This document shows, one piece after another, positions 1 through 7,434 of a stretch of DNA of 64,000 nucleotides; position 1 is the stretch's first letter; the number at the start of each line of letters is the position of its first letter. The stretch is from Pseudomonas svalbardensis (lineage in GTDB: Bacteria > Pseudomonadota > Gammaproteobacteria > Pseudomonadales > Pseudomonadaceae): positions 2,739,501 to 2,803,500 of the forward strand of contig NZ_CP125619.1 in assembly GCF_030053115.1 (NCBI RefSeq), in the 5' to 3' direction. Both the position numbers and the translations under genes were made by a program. The notes beneath the pieces were generated by a model. The model did no database searches and was not told the origin of the DNA. It was given only the letters and a program-made list of their open reading frames with translations.

Positions 1-391
1 GCCACACGGTCTCGGTGATTGATACGGCGACGGATCGAGTCCTGACGAACACCCCGGTCGGGAACAATCCGGGGGGGGTTGCCGTCAGCCCGGATGGTAG
101 CCGCGCTTATGTCAGCAACTTTTTTAGCCACACGGTCTCAGTGATTGATACGGCGACGAATCGAGTCCTGACGAATATCCCGGTCGGGAACCAACCGTAC
201 GGGGTTGCCATCAGCCCGGACGGTAGCCGCGCTTATGTCAGCAACTTTGCTAGCCACACGGTCTCGGTGATTGATACGGCGACGGATCGAGTCCTGACGA
301 ACATCCCGGTCGGGATCTCTCCGATGGGGATCGCCCTCAGCCCGGACGGTGCCCGCGCTTATGTCAGCAACACTGATAGCCACACGGTCTC
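1..391 (+). repeat. Tandem 126-bp coding repeats
   Basis: The sequence GCCACACGGTCTC recurs at 1, 127, 253 and 379, an exact 126-bp (42-codon) period. The copies are nearly identical in DNA, not only in protein, which points to recent duplication or gene conversion of propeller blades. Confidence 0.9.
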
Positions 392-407
392 GGTGATTGG
401 GGTCTAA
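1..407 (+). CDS. YVTN-family beta-propeller repeat protein, C-terminal fragment
   Basis: The reading frame is open at the left window edge and ends at TAA 405-407, so only the last ~134 residues are present. The protein consists of 42-residue repeats of the type HTVSVIDTATxRVL, then PVGxxPxGVAxSPDGxRAYVSN. This is the signature of YVTN/NHL-type seven-bladed beta-propellers, usually surface or periplasmic proteins in bacteria. Three full repeats and the start of a fourth are visible, and each repeat is one propeller blade. No catalytic motif can be seen. A GTG at position 15 lies inside a repeat and is not the true start. The number of upstream repeats and any signal peptide lie outside the window. 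Function is unknown. Confidence 0.85.
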   Translation, partial: HTVSVIDTATDRVLTNTPVGNNPGGVAVSPDGSRAYVSNFFSHTVSVIDTATNRVLTNIPVGNQPYGVAISPDGSRAYVSNFASHTVSVIDTATDRVLTNIPVGISPMGIALSPDGARAYVSNTDSHTVSVIGV

Positions 408-762
408 TCAGGGACACCCATTAGCCGGTCTCGAGTCAAGGCTAAATGTCCGCTTACCCTGCAGTTCTGAACTGCAGGGTGTTTCCCTCGCCAAACCCGA
501 TAGCGAGATATGGGGACAGATCTATTTATCCGGTTATGGCGCGGCGTTGGCAGTGACCACGAAAGAGGGACATACATATTTATCCGTCTCTCCTATCGAT
601 TGAAAAGTGAGCAATGACTGGGTTGTTTAATCGACATCTCCAGATACTGATTCGGGCTACATATCCTTGCGCCGCTGCCTACGACTGCGCCAGAATCCGC
701 CGGCTTGTGCGCCTTGGGCCTGGGCTCTATCGTTTCCCCGTCGCTGAATAAAAGCGATCGGG
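408..762. other. Non-coding stretch with two copies of a GGGACA...ATTTATCCG motif
   Basis: No convincing gene was found; a 68-codon frame at 397-603 lacks a ribosome-binding site. Two related strings occur: GGGGACAGATCTATTTATCC near 512 and GGGACATACATATTTATCCG near 567. From memory, similar strings often flank Y1-type (IS200/RAYT-like) transposase genes, so this may be a remnant of such an element. No transposase is present here. Confidence 0.35.
456..480. terminator. Perfect 12-bp hairpin after the YVTN gene
   Basis: ACCCTGCAGTTC and GAACTGCAGGGT are separated by one base and lie 49 bp past the stop codon. There is only a weak T-run afterwards (GTTTCCC), so terminator activity is plausible rather than certain. 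Confidence 0.5.
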
Positions 763-885
763 TTTGGTAGCCCGGCAATTAGGCGCATAGCGCCACCGTT
801 TGTAGGCCTTTCAGGTCTCGGTTTTATGGTGGCCATGCGCAGGGCTCCTTCGGGGGCGCCGGGTCCTAATTGCCGGTCTACCAAC
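763..885 (+). ncRNA. Candidate structured RNA, C4-antisense-like, upstream of the DUF6124 gene
   Basis: A long inverted repeat pairs 763-783 with 865-885 (19 of 21 positions). It encloses two hairpins. The first pairs 783-797 with 828-840 and has a small inner hairpin near 804-815. The second is 44-48/53-57 of the 841 line (844-848 with 853-857), closed by a UUCG tetraloop. Together they form a three-way junction. The right arm (864-885) is also complementary to two downstream sites: TTGGTAG at 910-916 and CAATTAGGA at 940-948. The latter covers the ribosome-binding site of the next gene. This layout, one arm able to pair either with an upstream partner or with a split downstream target, matches what I remember of the phage P1/P7 C4 antisense RNA. 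Identity with the C4 family is inference. Confidence 0.6.
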
Positions 886-899
886 CTTCGTATGGCCGC

Positions 900-949
900 C
901 ACCCTTCGTTTGGTAGCGAGGGTGAAGGCTCCTTTATTTCAATTAGGAG
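900..949 (+). promoter_or_regulatory. Target hairpin and ribosome-binding site controlled by the upstream RNA
   Basis: CACCCTTCG (900-908) pairs with CGAGGGTG (917-924), with one bulge, and presents TTTGGTAG (909-916) as its loop. The loop can kiss CTACCAA at 878-884. The Shine-Dalgarno segment CAATTAGGAG (940-949) is perfectly complementary over 9 nt to 864-872. Pairing there would block translation of the gene starting at 958. Confidence 0.55.
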
Positions 950-957
950 TTTCATCT

Positions 958-1320
958 ATGTTTAAAGTAACGCCCAATCCGCCGGACACCGATCCGGCAT
1001 CCCCGTACGAAAGCCTCGATTTCAAAAAACTCAACGAAGCCGCTGACCGCGACCTCGATCACTACCTCAACATGGCTGCCCACATCAAAGACACCCCACG
1101 CACACCCGGCACCATGTTCATCGTCAACCCGGAGCTCGATACCGAAACCCTGCTGGCCCACGCTTGCGAGTCGCTGGCCTCCGCCAATGTCATGACCATG
1201 GATCTGGCGGATCAAATGGAGGGGTCGAGTCGCAATTCGCTGTTGGGCATCGCGCAGATCATCATGCTGGGCGAACTGGCGGTGAATCGGGCGTTGGATA
1301 ACATCGATCCACCGGGTTAA
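958..1320 (+). CDS. DUF6124-type small conserved Pseudomonas protein
   Basis: A 120-residue acidic soluble protein beginning MFKVTPNPPDTDP. I recognise the N-terminus and the stretch FIVNPELDTETLLAHACESL as the DUF6124 (formerly DUF3077) family, found in many copies in pseudomonads and without an assigned function. The start at 958 is preferred over an in-frame ATG at 826 because TTAGGAG lies 9 nt upstream and family members start with MFKV. The region is helical, with no signal peptide or membrane segment. Translation is probably governed by the structured leader at 763-949, whose right arm can pair with the ribosome-binding site. Such genes often lie singly, as here. Confidence 0.85.
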   Translation: MFKVTPNPPDTDPASPYESLDFKKLNEAADRDLDHYLNMAAHIKDTPRTPGTMFIVNPELDTETLLAHACESLASANVMTMDLADQMEGSSRNSLLGIAQIIMLGELAVNRALDNIDPPG

Positions 1321-1330
1321 ACGCAAAAGC

Positions 1331-1510
1331 AGCCCTCACCCTAACCCTCCCGAAACGTCGGACCGCCCGTAGGGAGAGGGGACTGACCGAGTTGTTTTTT
1401 AGAGCTACACCGACCTGCAATTCTGAGTCGAACTCAGGCTTTGAAATGCATGAAGATCGGCCCCCTTTCCCCCTCGCCCCTTGGGGGGAGAGGGCTGGGG
1501 TGAGGGGGAT
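1331..1510. repeat. ~180-bp interspersed element with imperfect terminal inverted repeats
   Basis: The left end (CCCTCACCCTAACCCTCC, 1333-1350) and right end (AGAGGGCTGGGGTGAGGGGG, 1489-1508) are imperfect inverted copies. Each half can also fold locally (CCCTCCC with GGGAGAGGG; CGCCCC with GGGG). There is no coding potential. It resembles the non-autonomous interspersed repeats found throughout P. fluorescens genomes. Confidence 0.7.
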
Positions 1511-1551
1511 AGATTTAAGCAATACCACAAAACTCAAGCCGAACACCTCGG

Positions 1552-1580
1552 CAAAAAAAACGGCCCGAAAAGGGCCGTTT
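1552..1580 (-). terminator. Rho-independent terminator of the MFS gene
   Basis: On the minus strand AAACGGCCC, a TTTTC loop and GGGCCGTTT are followed by a run of eight T residues, 18 bp past the stop codon of the transporter gene. Confidence 0.9.
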
Positions 1581-1597
1581 CTCATGTCTACTGAAGC

Positions 1598-2908
1598 TTA
1601 AACCCGCAACGTCCGCGTCATGCGCAACGCCAGCAAACTCCCGCAAACAATCACGCCCGCCAGCAGGTAAAGCGCGGCATCGGTCGACCCGGTGCTGTCC
1701 TTGACCCAACCCACCAGATACGGACTCAGGAACCCGGCCATCTGCCCCATGGAGTTGATCAACGCCAAACCACCCGCCGCAGCGCCCGCGCTGAGCAGCG
1801 CGGTAGGCACCGGCCAGAACATCGGCAAACCGGTGAGGGCGCCCATGGTGGCGATGGTCAGGCCGAGGATGGCGATGGCCGGTGTAGTCGCAAAGTTCAC
1901 AGCGATCAGCAAACCGACCGCACCCATAAGCATCGGCACCACCAAATGCCAGCGGCGTTCTTTACGCAGGTCCGCCGAGCGGCCGACCATCAACATGAAC
2001 AGCGCCGCCAGCAGGTACGGAATCGCACTGAGCCAGCCAATCACCAGGTTATCGCTGAAGCCCAGGTTTTTGATAATCGACGGCAGCCAGAAGTTGATCG
2101 CGTAGACGCCGCTCTGGATGCAGAAATAGATCAGGCCGAAGGCCCAGATCGCCGGGTTCTTGAACACCGCCAGCAGCGAGTCGGTGGTGGTTTTCGGTTT
2201 GTTGGCCAGGTCTTCAGCGTGGTCGGCTTCCAGCACCGAGCGCTCGAACGGCGTGAGCCATTTGGCGTTGGCGTAACTGTCGCTCAATAGGAAGTAGGCG
2301 AGGGCGCCGAGGATCACGGTTGGGATACCTTGCAGCAGGAACATCCACTGCCAGCCGGCCAAACCCGCCTGGCCTGCGCCAAAGTGATTGAGAATCCAGC
2401 CGGAAAACGGGCTGCCGAGCAGGCCGGACACCGGGATCGCCGACATGAACAACGCCATGATGCGGCCACGGCGGAAGGTCGGGAACCACTGCGAAAGGTA
2501 GAGCACCACGCCTGGGAAGAACCCGGCTTCGGCCGCGCCGGTGAACAGGCGCAAGGTGTAGAACTCGGTCGGTGTGGTGACGAACAGCAGGCAGGTCGAG
2601 AGCGAGCCCCAGACGATCATCATCAGTGCGATCCAGCGGCGCGGGCCGAATTTGGTCAGGGCCAGATTGCTGGGGACGCCGCACAGCACGTAGCCGATAA
2701 AGAAGATCCCAGCCCCGAGGCCGTACACGGTTTCGCTGAATTTCAGCGCGTCGAGCATCTGCAGCTTGGCAAATCCAACGTTCACCCGGTCAAGGTAGTT
2801 GAACAGGTAGCAGATGAAGATGAAGGGGATCAAACGCAGGGTAATGCGTTTGTAGACGGCGTTTTTCTCGTCAACGATGGCCTGGGTAGCGGCGGCGCTC
2901 TGTGACAT
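1598..2908 (-). CDS. MFS transporter, anion:cation symporter (ACS) type
   Basis: A 436-residue inner-membrane protein with about 12 hydrophobic segments. The N-terminal helix carries the ACS/phthalate-permease signature NYLDRVNVGFA, and RLFTGAAEAGFFPG lies in helix 4. ACS members import organic and sugar acids with protons. The gene is divergent from a CdaR-type regulator, with a glycerate kinase beyond it, so the likely cargo is a sugar acid such as glycerate, glucarate or galactarate; this is inferred from context. The length is typical for the family. It ends at a strong terminator. It could equally transport an unrelated carboxylate. Confidence 0.85.
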   Translation of the reverse strand: MSQSAAATQAIVDEKNAVYKRITLRLIPFIFICYLFNYLDRVNVGFAKLQMLDALKFSETVYGLGAGIFFIGYVLCGVPSNLALTKFGPRRWIALMMIVWGSLSTCLLFVTTPTEFYTLRLFTGAAEAGFFPGVVLYLSQWFPTFRRGRIMALFMSAIPVSGLLGSPFSGWILNHFGAGQAGLAGWQWMFLLQGIPTVILGALAYFLLSDSYANAKWLTPFERSVLEADHAEDLANKPKTTTDSLLAVFKNPAIWAFGLIYFCIQSGVYAINFWLPSIIKNLGFSDNLVIGWLSAIPYLLAALFMLMVGRSADLRKERRWHLVVPMLMGAVGLLIAVNFATTPAIAILGLTIATMGALTGLPMFWPVPTALLSAGAAAGGLALINSMGQMAGFLSPYLVGWVKDSTGSTDAALYLLAGVIVCGSLLALRMTRTLRV

Positions 2909-2999
2909 GGCGGGCTCTCTCTTTATTATGATTTTTTGCGATGCAAAGGGTAACGTTGATCGCCCAGTGAGTCTCGGCCACCGCTTGGGTCATTGTCTT

Positions 3000-3013
3000 T
3001 GTGCCTGAGCACA
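3000..3013. promoter_or_regulatory. Inverted repeat in the divergent MFS/cdaR promoter region
   Basis: TGTGC-CTGA-GCACA lies midway between the divergent transporter and regulator genes. It is a plausible operator for the adjacent CdaR-like protein. There is no second copy in the window to support this. Confidence 0.3.
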
Positions 3014-3078
3014 GGGTTTGCAACCAAGGCCTGTGCGGGTGAACAATCCGCTCCATCACGCTTTCAAGGATCCCCGCT

Positions 3079-4209
3079 ATGTTCGAACTCGATCACGACC
3101 TGGCCCAGGACATCGTCGACCGGGCGATGGCCATCCTGCCGTACAACGTCAACGTCATGGACAGCCAGGGCCTGATTCTTGGCAGCGGCGAACCGGAGCG
3201 CGTCAACACCCGTCATGAAGGCGCGCAACTGGTGCTGGCCAACGGTCGGGTGGTGGAGATCGACGCTCAAACGGCGATTCATTTGAAAGGCGTGCAGCCG
3301 GGCATCAACCTGCCGCTGTTGCTCGATCAGCGTTTGATTGGCGTGCTGGGCATCACCGGTGACCCCGAGCAATTACGCACCTACGCCGAACTGGTGCGGA
3401 TGACCGCCGAGATGCTGGTCGGCCAGCGCAATCAGCAGGCCGAACAGCAATGGCGGCGCCAGCGTTGCGATGATCTGCTGGCGTTGCTGCTCAGTGAGGC
3501 CGGGGATTCGCCGCGGCTGATCGACGAAGCGCAACAGCTTGGGCTCAAGCCGCAGATGACGCGGGTGCCGTATCTGTTCGAGTTGGGGATGGAACACAGT
3601 CCGGGGCAAACCGTCGAGGCGCTCAGCGCCTGGCTGACCTCGCGCTACCCGGACAGTTGGTGCGTGAGTTCGGCCAAGTCATCGTTGCTCTGGTGCCGAC
3701 CGGCCAGCCAGGCGATCGAGAACGATCGGTTGCTGGAAAAACTCGACGGCCTCGGCTGGAACATTCTGCGCATTGCCGTAGGCGGGCAGGCGGATGGATT
3801 GTCCGGGCTGCGTCGTTGCTATCGACGCGTCGGCGACTTGCTGGCCTATGGGCGAGAGGTGTTGCCGCACTCCCGCTTGCTGACGCTCAACCGTTATCGG
3901 TTGCCGGTGATGCTCTGGCGACACCGCAACGACGACGCGCTGGAAGAGTTGCTCAAACCGCTGCGCAAAGTCATCGCCAAGGATGGCAACGGCCATCTGC
4001 TGGCGACCCTGCGCAGCTGGTGCGATCACGATGGTCAGAGCCAGGCGTGTGCCGATGCGCTGGGCATCCATCGCAACAGTTTGCGCTATCGAATGGAGCG
4101 GATTGCCGAGCTCAGCGGTGTTGACCCGCTAAGACTGGACGGGATGCTCGCGCTTTATCTGGGCGTCCAGCTACTCCCACAAACCGACGCACCGAACACC
4201 AATCCGTAG
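3079..4209 (+). CDS. cdaR: CdaR-family sugar-diacid regulator
   Basis: A 376-residue cytoplasmic transcription factor. Residues ~1-135 match the putative sugar-diacid recognition domain: it starts FELDHDLAQDIVDRAM, then ILPYNVNVMDSQGLILGSG and PLLLDQRLIGVLGITG. The C-terminus (~305-370) is a PucR-type helix-turn-helix with ACADALGIHRNSLRYRMERI. E. coli CdaR activates glucarate, galactarate and glycerate catabolism. Here it sits between a divergent ACS transporter and a glycerate kinase, which fits that role. The last codons and the TAG stop (4207-4209) overlap the end of a palindromic repeat at 4206, so the repeat defines where the protein ends. Confidence 0.85.
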   Translation: MFELDHDLAQDIVDRAMAILPYNVNVMDSQGLILGSGEPERVNTRHEGAQLVLANGRVVEIDAQTAIHLKGVQPGINLPLLLDQRLIGVLGITGDPEQLRTYAELVRMTAEMLVGQRNQQAEQQWRRQRCDDLLALLLSEAGDSPRLIDEAQQLGLKPQMTRVPYLFELGMEHSPGQTVEALSAWLTSRYPDSWCVSSAKSSLLWCRPASQAIENDRLLEKLDGLGWNILRIAVGGQADGLSGLRRCYRRVGDLLAYGREVLPHSRLLTLNRYRLPVMLWRHRNDDALEELLKPLRKVIAKDGNGHLLATLRSWCDHDGQSQACADALGIHRNSLRYRMERIAELSGVDPLRLDGMLALYLGVQLLPQTDAPNTNP

Positions 4210-4351
4210 CAGCTGCCGAGCAGCGCGAGGCTGCGTTCGGCGGCGAAGCCGTCGTCATTTAAGCAACGCGGTATATCAGGCAAATCGCGTACACCGGATT
4301 TGCGAGGACTTCGTCCTCGAACGCAGCCTCGCGCTGCTCGGCAGCTGCTAC
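4206..4351. repeat. 146-bp palindromic element, copy A
   Basis: A perfect 33-bp terminal inverted repeat (4206-4238 and 4319-4351) begins GTAGCAGCTGCCGAG. Three diverged relatives occur at 7077, 31049 and 37300. It is non-coding. It overlaps the stop codon of cdaR. Confidence 0.9.
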
Positions 4352-4384
4352 AACGAGCGGTGTGGAGGGAGGTTTTGTGGAAAT

Positions 4385-4433
4385 GAACAATAAACGCCAC
4401 ACCGGCTTGTGCAGCGGACCGGCGTTATTGTTC
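4385..4433 (+). promoter_or_regulatory. Imperfect hairpin in the glycerate kinase leader
   Basis: GAACAATAAACGCC (4385-4398) is nearly complementary to GGCGTTATTGTTC (4421-4433), with inner CCGG/CCGG pairing. It lies 44 bp before the kinase start. It could terminate cdaR transcription or attenuate the kinase gene. Confidence 0.4.
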
Positions 4434-4477
4434 TTGCCTGCTGGCAGCATGGAACGCATTGGAACTGGAGAATTCGC

Positions 4478-5620
4478 ATGAAAATCGTCATCGCCCCCGA
4501 TTCGTTCAAGGACAGCCTGAGTGCCCAGGGTGTGGCTGATGCCATTGCTCTGGGGTTGGCGCAGGTTTGGCCCGATGCGCTCCTGGTCAAATGCCCGATG
4601 GCTGACGGCGGGGAGGGGACCGTCGAGTCGATTCTGGCGGCGTGCGAGGGCGAACTGCGCCGCACCCCAGTCCGCGGGCCGCTCGGCGCAACGGTTGAGG
4701 CCGCTTGGGGCTGGCTGCCCCAGAGCCACACCGCGATTATCGAAATGGCCGAGGCCAGTGGCCTGCAACGGGTTCCGCCGGGCAAGCGTGACGCCTGCAT
4801 CAGCAGCACATTCGGCACCGGCGAGCTGATCCGCGCGGCGCTCGATGCCGGGGCGCAACGGGTCATTCTGGCGATTGGCGGCAGCGCCACCAACGACGGC
4901 GGGGCGGGTGCGATGCAAGCTTTGGGCGTCAAACTGCTGGACGCACAGGGCCAGGCCCTGACACCGGGTGGTCTGGCCCTCGCGCAATTGGCGCGAATCG
5001 ACATGAGTGAAATCGACTCGCGTCTGGCCCAGGTACGCTTCGACATCGCCGCTGACGTCAACAATCCACTGTGCGGCCCTCACGGTGCCTCAGCGATTTT
5101 CGGTCCGCAAAAAGGGGCATCACCCGAGCAAGTCCAACAACTGGATCGCGCGCTCGGGCACTTTGCCGAACGGTGCGCGCAAGTCCTGAACAAAGACGTT
5201 CGCGACGAACCGGGCAGCGGTGCGGCAGGCGGCCTGGGATTTGGCGCCAAGGCGTTTTTGGGGGCGCAGTTCAAGGCTGGCGTCGAAGTGGTCGCCGAGC
5301 TGGTTGGCCTGGACGATGCGGTCAAGGGCGCGGACCTGGTGATCACCGGAGAAGGTCGTTTCGATGCTCAGACCCTGCGTGGCAAGACGCCGTTTGGTGT
5401 GGCGCGTATTGCTCGGCAGCACGGCGTGCCGGTGATCGTCCTCGCCGGAACACTGGGTGAGGGTTACCAGGCGCTGTACGAACATGGCATCGATGCCGCG
5501 TTTGCCTTGGCCAGTGGACCGATGACGCTGGAGCAGGCGTGTGCCGAGGCACCGCGGTTGTTGCGGGAGCGGGCGAGTGATGTGGCGCGGGTTTGGCGGG
5601 TGGCCGCTCGCAAAGCCTGA
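4478..5620 (+). CDS. Glycerate 2-kinase (GarK/GlxK type)
   Basis: A 380-residue cytoplasmic enzyme beginning MKIVIAPDSFKDSLSA, the hallmark of the GckA/GarK glycerate kinase family. Other family motifs are CPMADGGEGT, AIGGSATNDGGAGAMQALG and GSGAAGGLGFG. The family phosphorylates D-glycerate with ATP, usually to 2-phosphoglycerate, feeding glycolysis. Start 4478 is chosen over an in-frame ATG at 4409 because CTGGAG lies 8 nt upstream and the protein then begins with the conserved motif. The length matches the family. With cdaR and the divergent transporter it forms a small sugar-acid/glycerate module. An insertion sequence lies immediately downstream. Confidence 0.92.
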   Translation: MKIVIAPDSFKDSLSAQGVADAIALGLAQVWPDALLVKCPMADGGEGTVESILAACEGELRRTPVRGPLGATVEAAWGWLPQSHTAIIEMAEASGLQRVPPGKRDACISSTFGTGELIRAALDAGAQRVILAIGGSATNDGGAGAMQALGVKLLDAQGQALTPGGLALAQLARIDMSEIDSRLAQVRFDIAADVNNPLCGPHGASAIFGPQKGASPEQVQQLDRALGHFAERCAQVLNKDVRDEPGSGAAGGLGFGAKAFLGAQFKAGVEVVAELVGLDDAVKGADLVITGEGRFDAQTLRGKTPFGVARIARQHGVPVIVLAGTLGEGYQALYEHGIDAAFALASGPMTLEQACAEAPRLLRERASDVARVWRVAARKA

Positions 5621-5718
5621 AGACCCCGCGATCCTGTAATTGAATGGACTCGCCCACGCCGAGGCGTCAATGCGCCACGGTGGCAGTCTAAACAGCCAAC
5701 GACAGCGAGGGCGAGTCC

Positions 5719-6822
5719 ATGAAAAAGCATACTTCGATTGATCAATCTTTGTCTTCTGCCGATTTATCGGCCTGCACTACCGTGGCGGTCGACCTGGCCA
5801 AGCATGTTTTCCAGCTCGCCGGCGAAGACGCCCTCGGCAAGGTGCATTATGAGCAGCGGATCAAGTCGCGCGAGGCGTTCTACGAGTTTCTCCGCCAGCT
5901 GCCGCCTCATGTCGTGGTCCTGATGGAGACCGGCCCGGGCGCTCAAGCTTGGGCCCGGCAGTTGCAGGATCAAGGCAACCTGGCGCGGATCCTTCCTGCC
6001 GGTCTGGTGGCCAAGCATCGCAGCGGCCCTAAAAATGATCGTAACGATGCGCTGGCAATCCTGCGTGCCGGTCGCGACGAAAAGATCTGCGCAGTGCCGG
6101 TCAAAAGTGTCGCAGCGCTGGCCATGCAGGCACTGCATCGCGCTCGTCAAGGTTACGTGCGTCGCCGCACCGCCGTGAGTAATCAGATGCGCGGCCTGCT
6201 GCTTGAGCACGGGATTGCGCTGGCACAGGGCGACGTCGCGATCAGCCAGAGAATCCCGCGGATATTGGAGGATGCCACTCAGCCGGTGCCTGCCATGTTG
6301 CGCGAACTGATCGACGAACTGTTGGCCGAGTGGCGCCATTTGGGCGAGCGCATCAACGTCCTGACGGGACGCCTGGAAGTGGCCGCGAACGCCGACAAGA
6401 CAGCCAAACGGTTGATGACTGTGCGCGGTATCGGCCCAATCACCGCTACGGCGCTGGTGGCCAAGGAAACCAAGCCTGAGCGTTTTCCCAATGCTCGCAT
6501 GTTCGCCGCGTACTTCGGCATGGTCCCTGATCAGCACAGCAGCGGGAAGACGATTCAACTGGGGGACATGACCAAGCGAGGCGATAGCTATTTGCGCAGC
6601 CTGATGATCCAGGGTGCCCACGCGGTATTGCAGCAGTTGCGACCTGATTCCCAACAGCCCGACGACCGCCGTTTGTTGCGCTGGATGAGCCGATTGGGCC
6701 GCAAGGACGCAGCGGTCAGGTTGGCCAATCGCAACCTGCGCATCGTCTGGGTGCTTTTACAGAATGACCAGACTTATCGTCGCCAGCCCGCCGACGGCCA
6801 GCAAGCGACGATGAGCCACTGA
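5719..6822 (+). CDS. IS110-family transposase (DEDD recombinase)
   Basis: A 367-residue, apparently intact transposase. The RuvC-like DEDD residues are visible as D25 (VAVDLAKHVF), E70 (LMETGPGAQAW), D107 and D110 (GPKNDRNDALAI). The C-terminal transposase_20 domain carries MTVRGIGPITATAL (~233-246) and the SSGK motif at 274-277, whose serine is the likely recombination nucleophile. It ends a little after a GRKDAAVRLANRNLRIVW segment. IS110 enzymes move the element through a circular intermediate, guided by an element-encoded bridge RNA. The ATG lies in an internal copy of the terminal inverted repeat. No frameshift is seen, so the element may be active. Confidence 0.93.
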   Translation: MKKHTSIDQSLSSADLSACTTVAVDLAKHVFQLAGEDALGKVHYEQRIKSREAFYEFLRQLPPHVVVLMETGPGAQAWARQLQDQGNLARILPAGLVAKHRSGPKNDRNDALAILRAGRDEKICAVPVKSVAALAMQALHRARQGYVRRRTAVSNQMRGLLLEHGIALAQGDVAISQRIPRILEDATQPVPAMLRELIDELLAEWRHLGERINVLTGRLEVAANADKTAKRLMTVRGIGPITATALVAKETKPERFPNARMFAAYFGMVPDQHSSGKTIQLGDMTKRGDSYLRSLMIQGAHAVLQQLRPDSQQPDDRRLLRWMSRLGRKDAAVRLANRNLRIVWVLLQNDQTYRRQPADGQQATMSH

Positions 6823-7061
6823 TCCACCGAGTTCTGCCACCGAGGTACCTACTGACCAACCTGTTGCTGAAAAAACATTGACCCCTGGTAAGACCGGCGT
6901 GGATAGATGCCTAAGCTGCTAGTGGCCTTCGAGGCCTGACTGTAATCGGCATGCCACGAGCTCTTCCAATTTTGGCCAGAAGCCGACGACGGCTTCCTCG
7001 AGTAGGCCTAATACATAGATGCAACGGGGCGGCAGTTTTTTTAAAAGCGGGTAGACAGTGG
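6823..7061 (+). ncRNA. Candidate bridge RNA region in the IS right end
   Basis: This is about 240 bp of non-coding sequence between the transposase stop and the right inverted repeat. It contains stable hairpins: GGCCT-TCG-AGGCC (6924-6936) and AAGCCG-ACGA-CGGCTT (6980-6995). In IS1111-type elements the bridge RNA that pairs with target and donor DNA is reported to come from this end. The loops are not assigned here; boundaries and function are inferred. Confidence 0.5.
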
Positions 7062-7076
7062 GGGCGAGTCCATACA

Positions 7077-7220
7077 TAGCAGCTGCCGAGACTGCGAGGC
7101 TGCGTTCGGCGACGGAGTCGTCGTGAAATCAGGCGCTGCGGTGTGCCAGGAAAACTGCGTTCGCAGGGTTTACGACGACTTCGTCGCCGAACGCAGCCTC
7201 GCAGGCTCGGCAGCTGCTAC
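7077..7220. repeat. 144-bp palindromic element, copy B, adjoining the IS
   Basis: Terminal inverted repeats of ~37 bp with a single mismatch (7077-7113 and 7184-7220) begin TAGCAGCTGCCGAG. Same family as 4206, 31049 and 37300. Its left tip directly follows the IS right end. From 7221 to the next gene (7435) I see only a short GTTTCAT/GAAAC hairpin near 7237 and the presumed promoter. Confidence 0.85.
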
Positions 7221-7434
7221 ATAGAGCTAGAGTGTTTCATGGGTGAAACGCTTGTAATCCCTTGAAATATTTTTCTCCAATCCCCGCAGGAAACCTCATC
7301 CCCAGCCGATACAGCCAATAGGCCCACACAAACCTATTCCAACAGTGGCGCCAAACTGAAAGCGCGAGCGCCGCCGCCCGCCATTCAGCGATCACGCAAG
7401 GATGCTCGTAGCCCCATCACCCGAGAATCATCCT

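Larger units (their letters stand above)
5644..7073 (+). mobile_element. IS110-family (IS1111-like) insertion sequence
   Basis: Subterminal inverted repeats ATGGACTCGCCC (5644-5655) and GGGCGAGTCCAT (7062-7073) bracket an IS110-type transposase. A second right-type copy GGGCGAGTCCAT (5709-5720) lies across the transposase start. The left non-coding part is short (~75 bp) and the right one is long (~250 bp), the arrangement of the IS1111 subgroup. No target duplication is seen, as expected for this family. The true tips probably lie a few bases outside these repeats, near 5638 and 7078. The element appears inserted at the tip of palindromic repeat B (7077-7220). Confidence 0.85.

Noticed and set aside
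1..391. Repeated 126-bp units considered as a CRISPR-like array
   Set aside because: Repeats are coding, contiguous and in frame; no spacers.
397..603. 68-codon frame after the YVTN gene
   Set aside because: Crosses a perfect hairpin, has no ribosome-binding site and no recognisable features.
4155..5083. Minus-strand frames across the repeat and glycerate kinase
   Set aside because: Run through a palindromic repeat and oppose a clear glycerate kinase; no domain content.
5764..6654. Minus-strand frame opposite the IS transposase
   Set aside because: Shadow frame; DEDD transposase on the plus strand accounts for the region.
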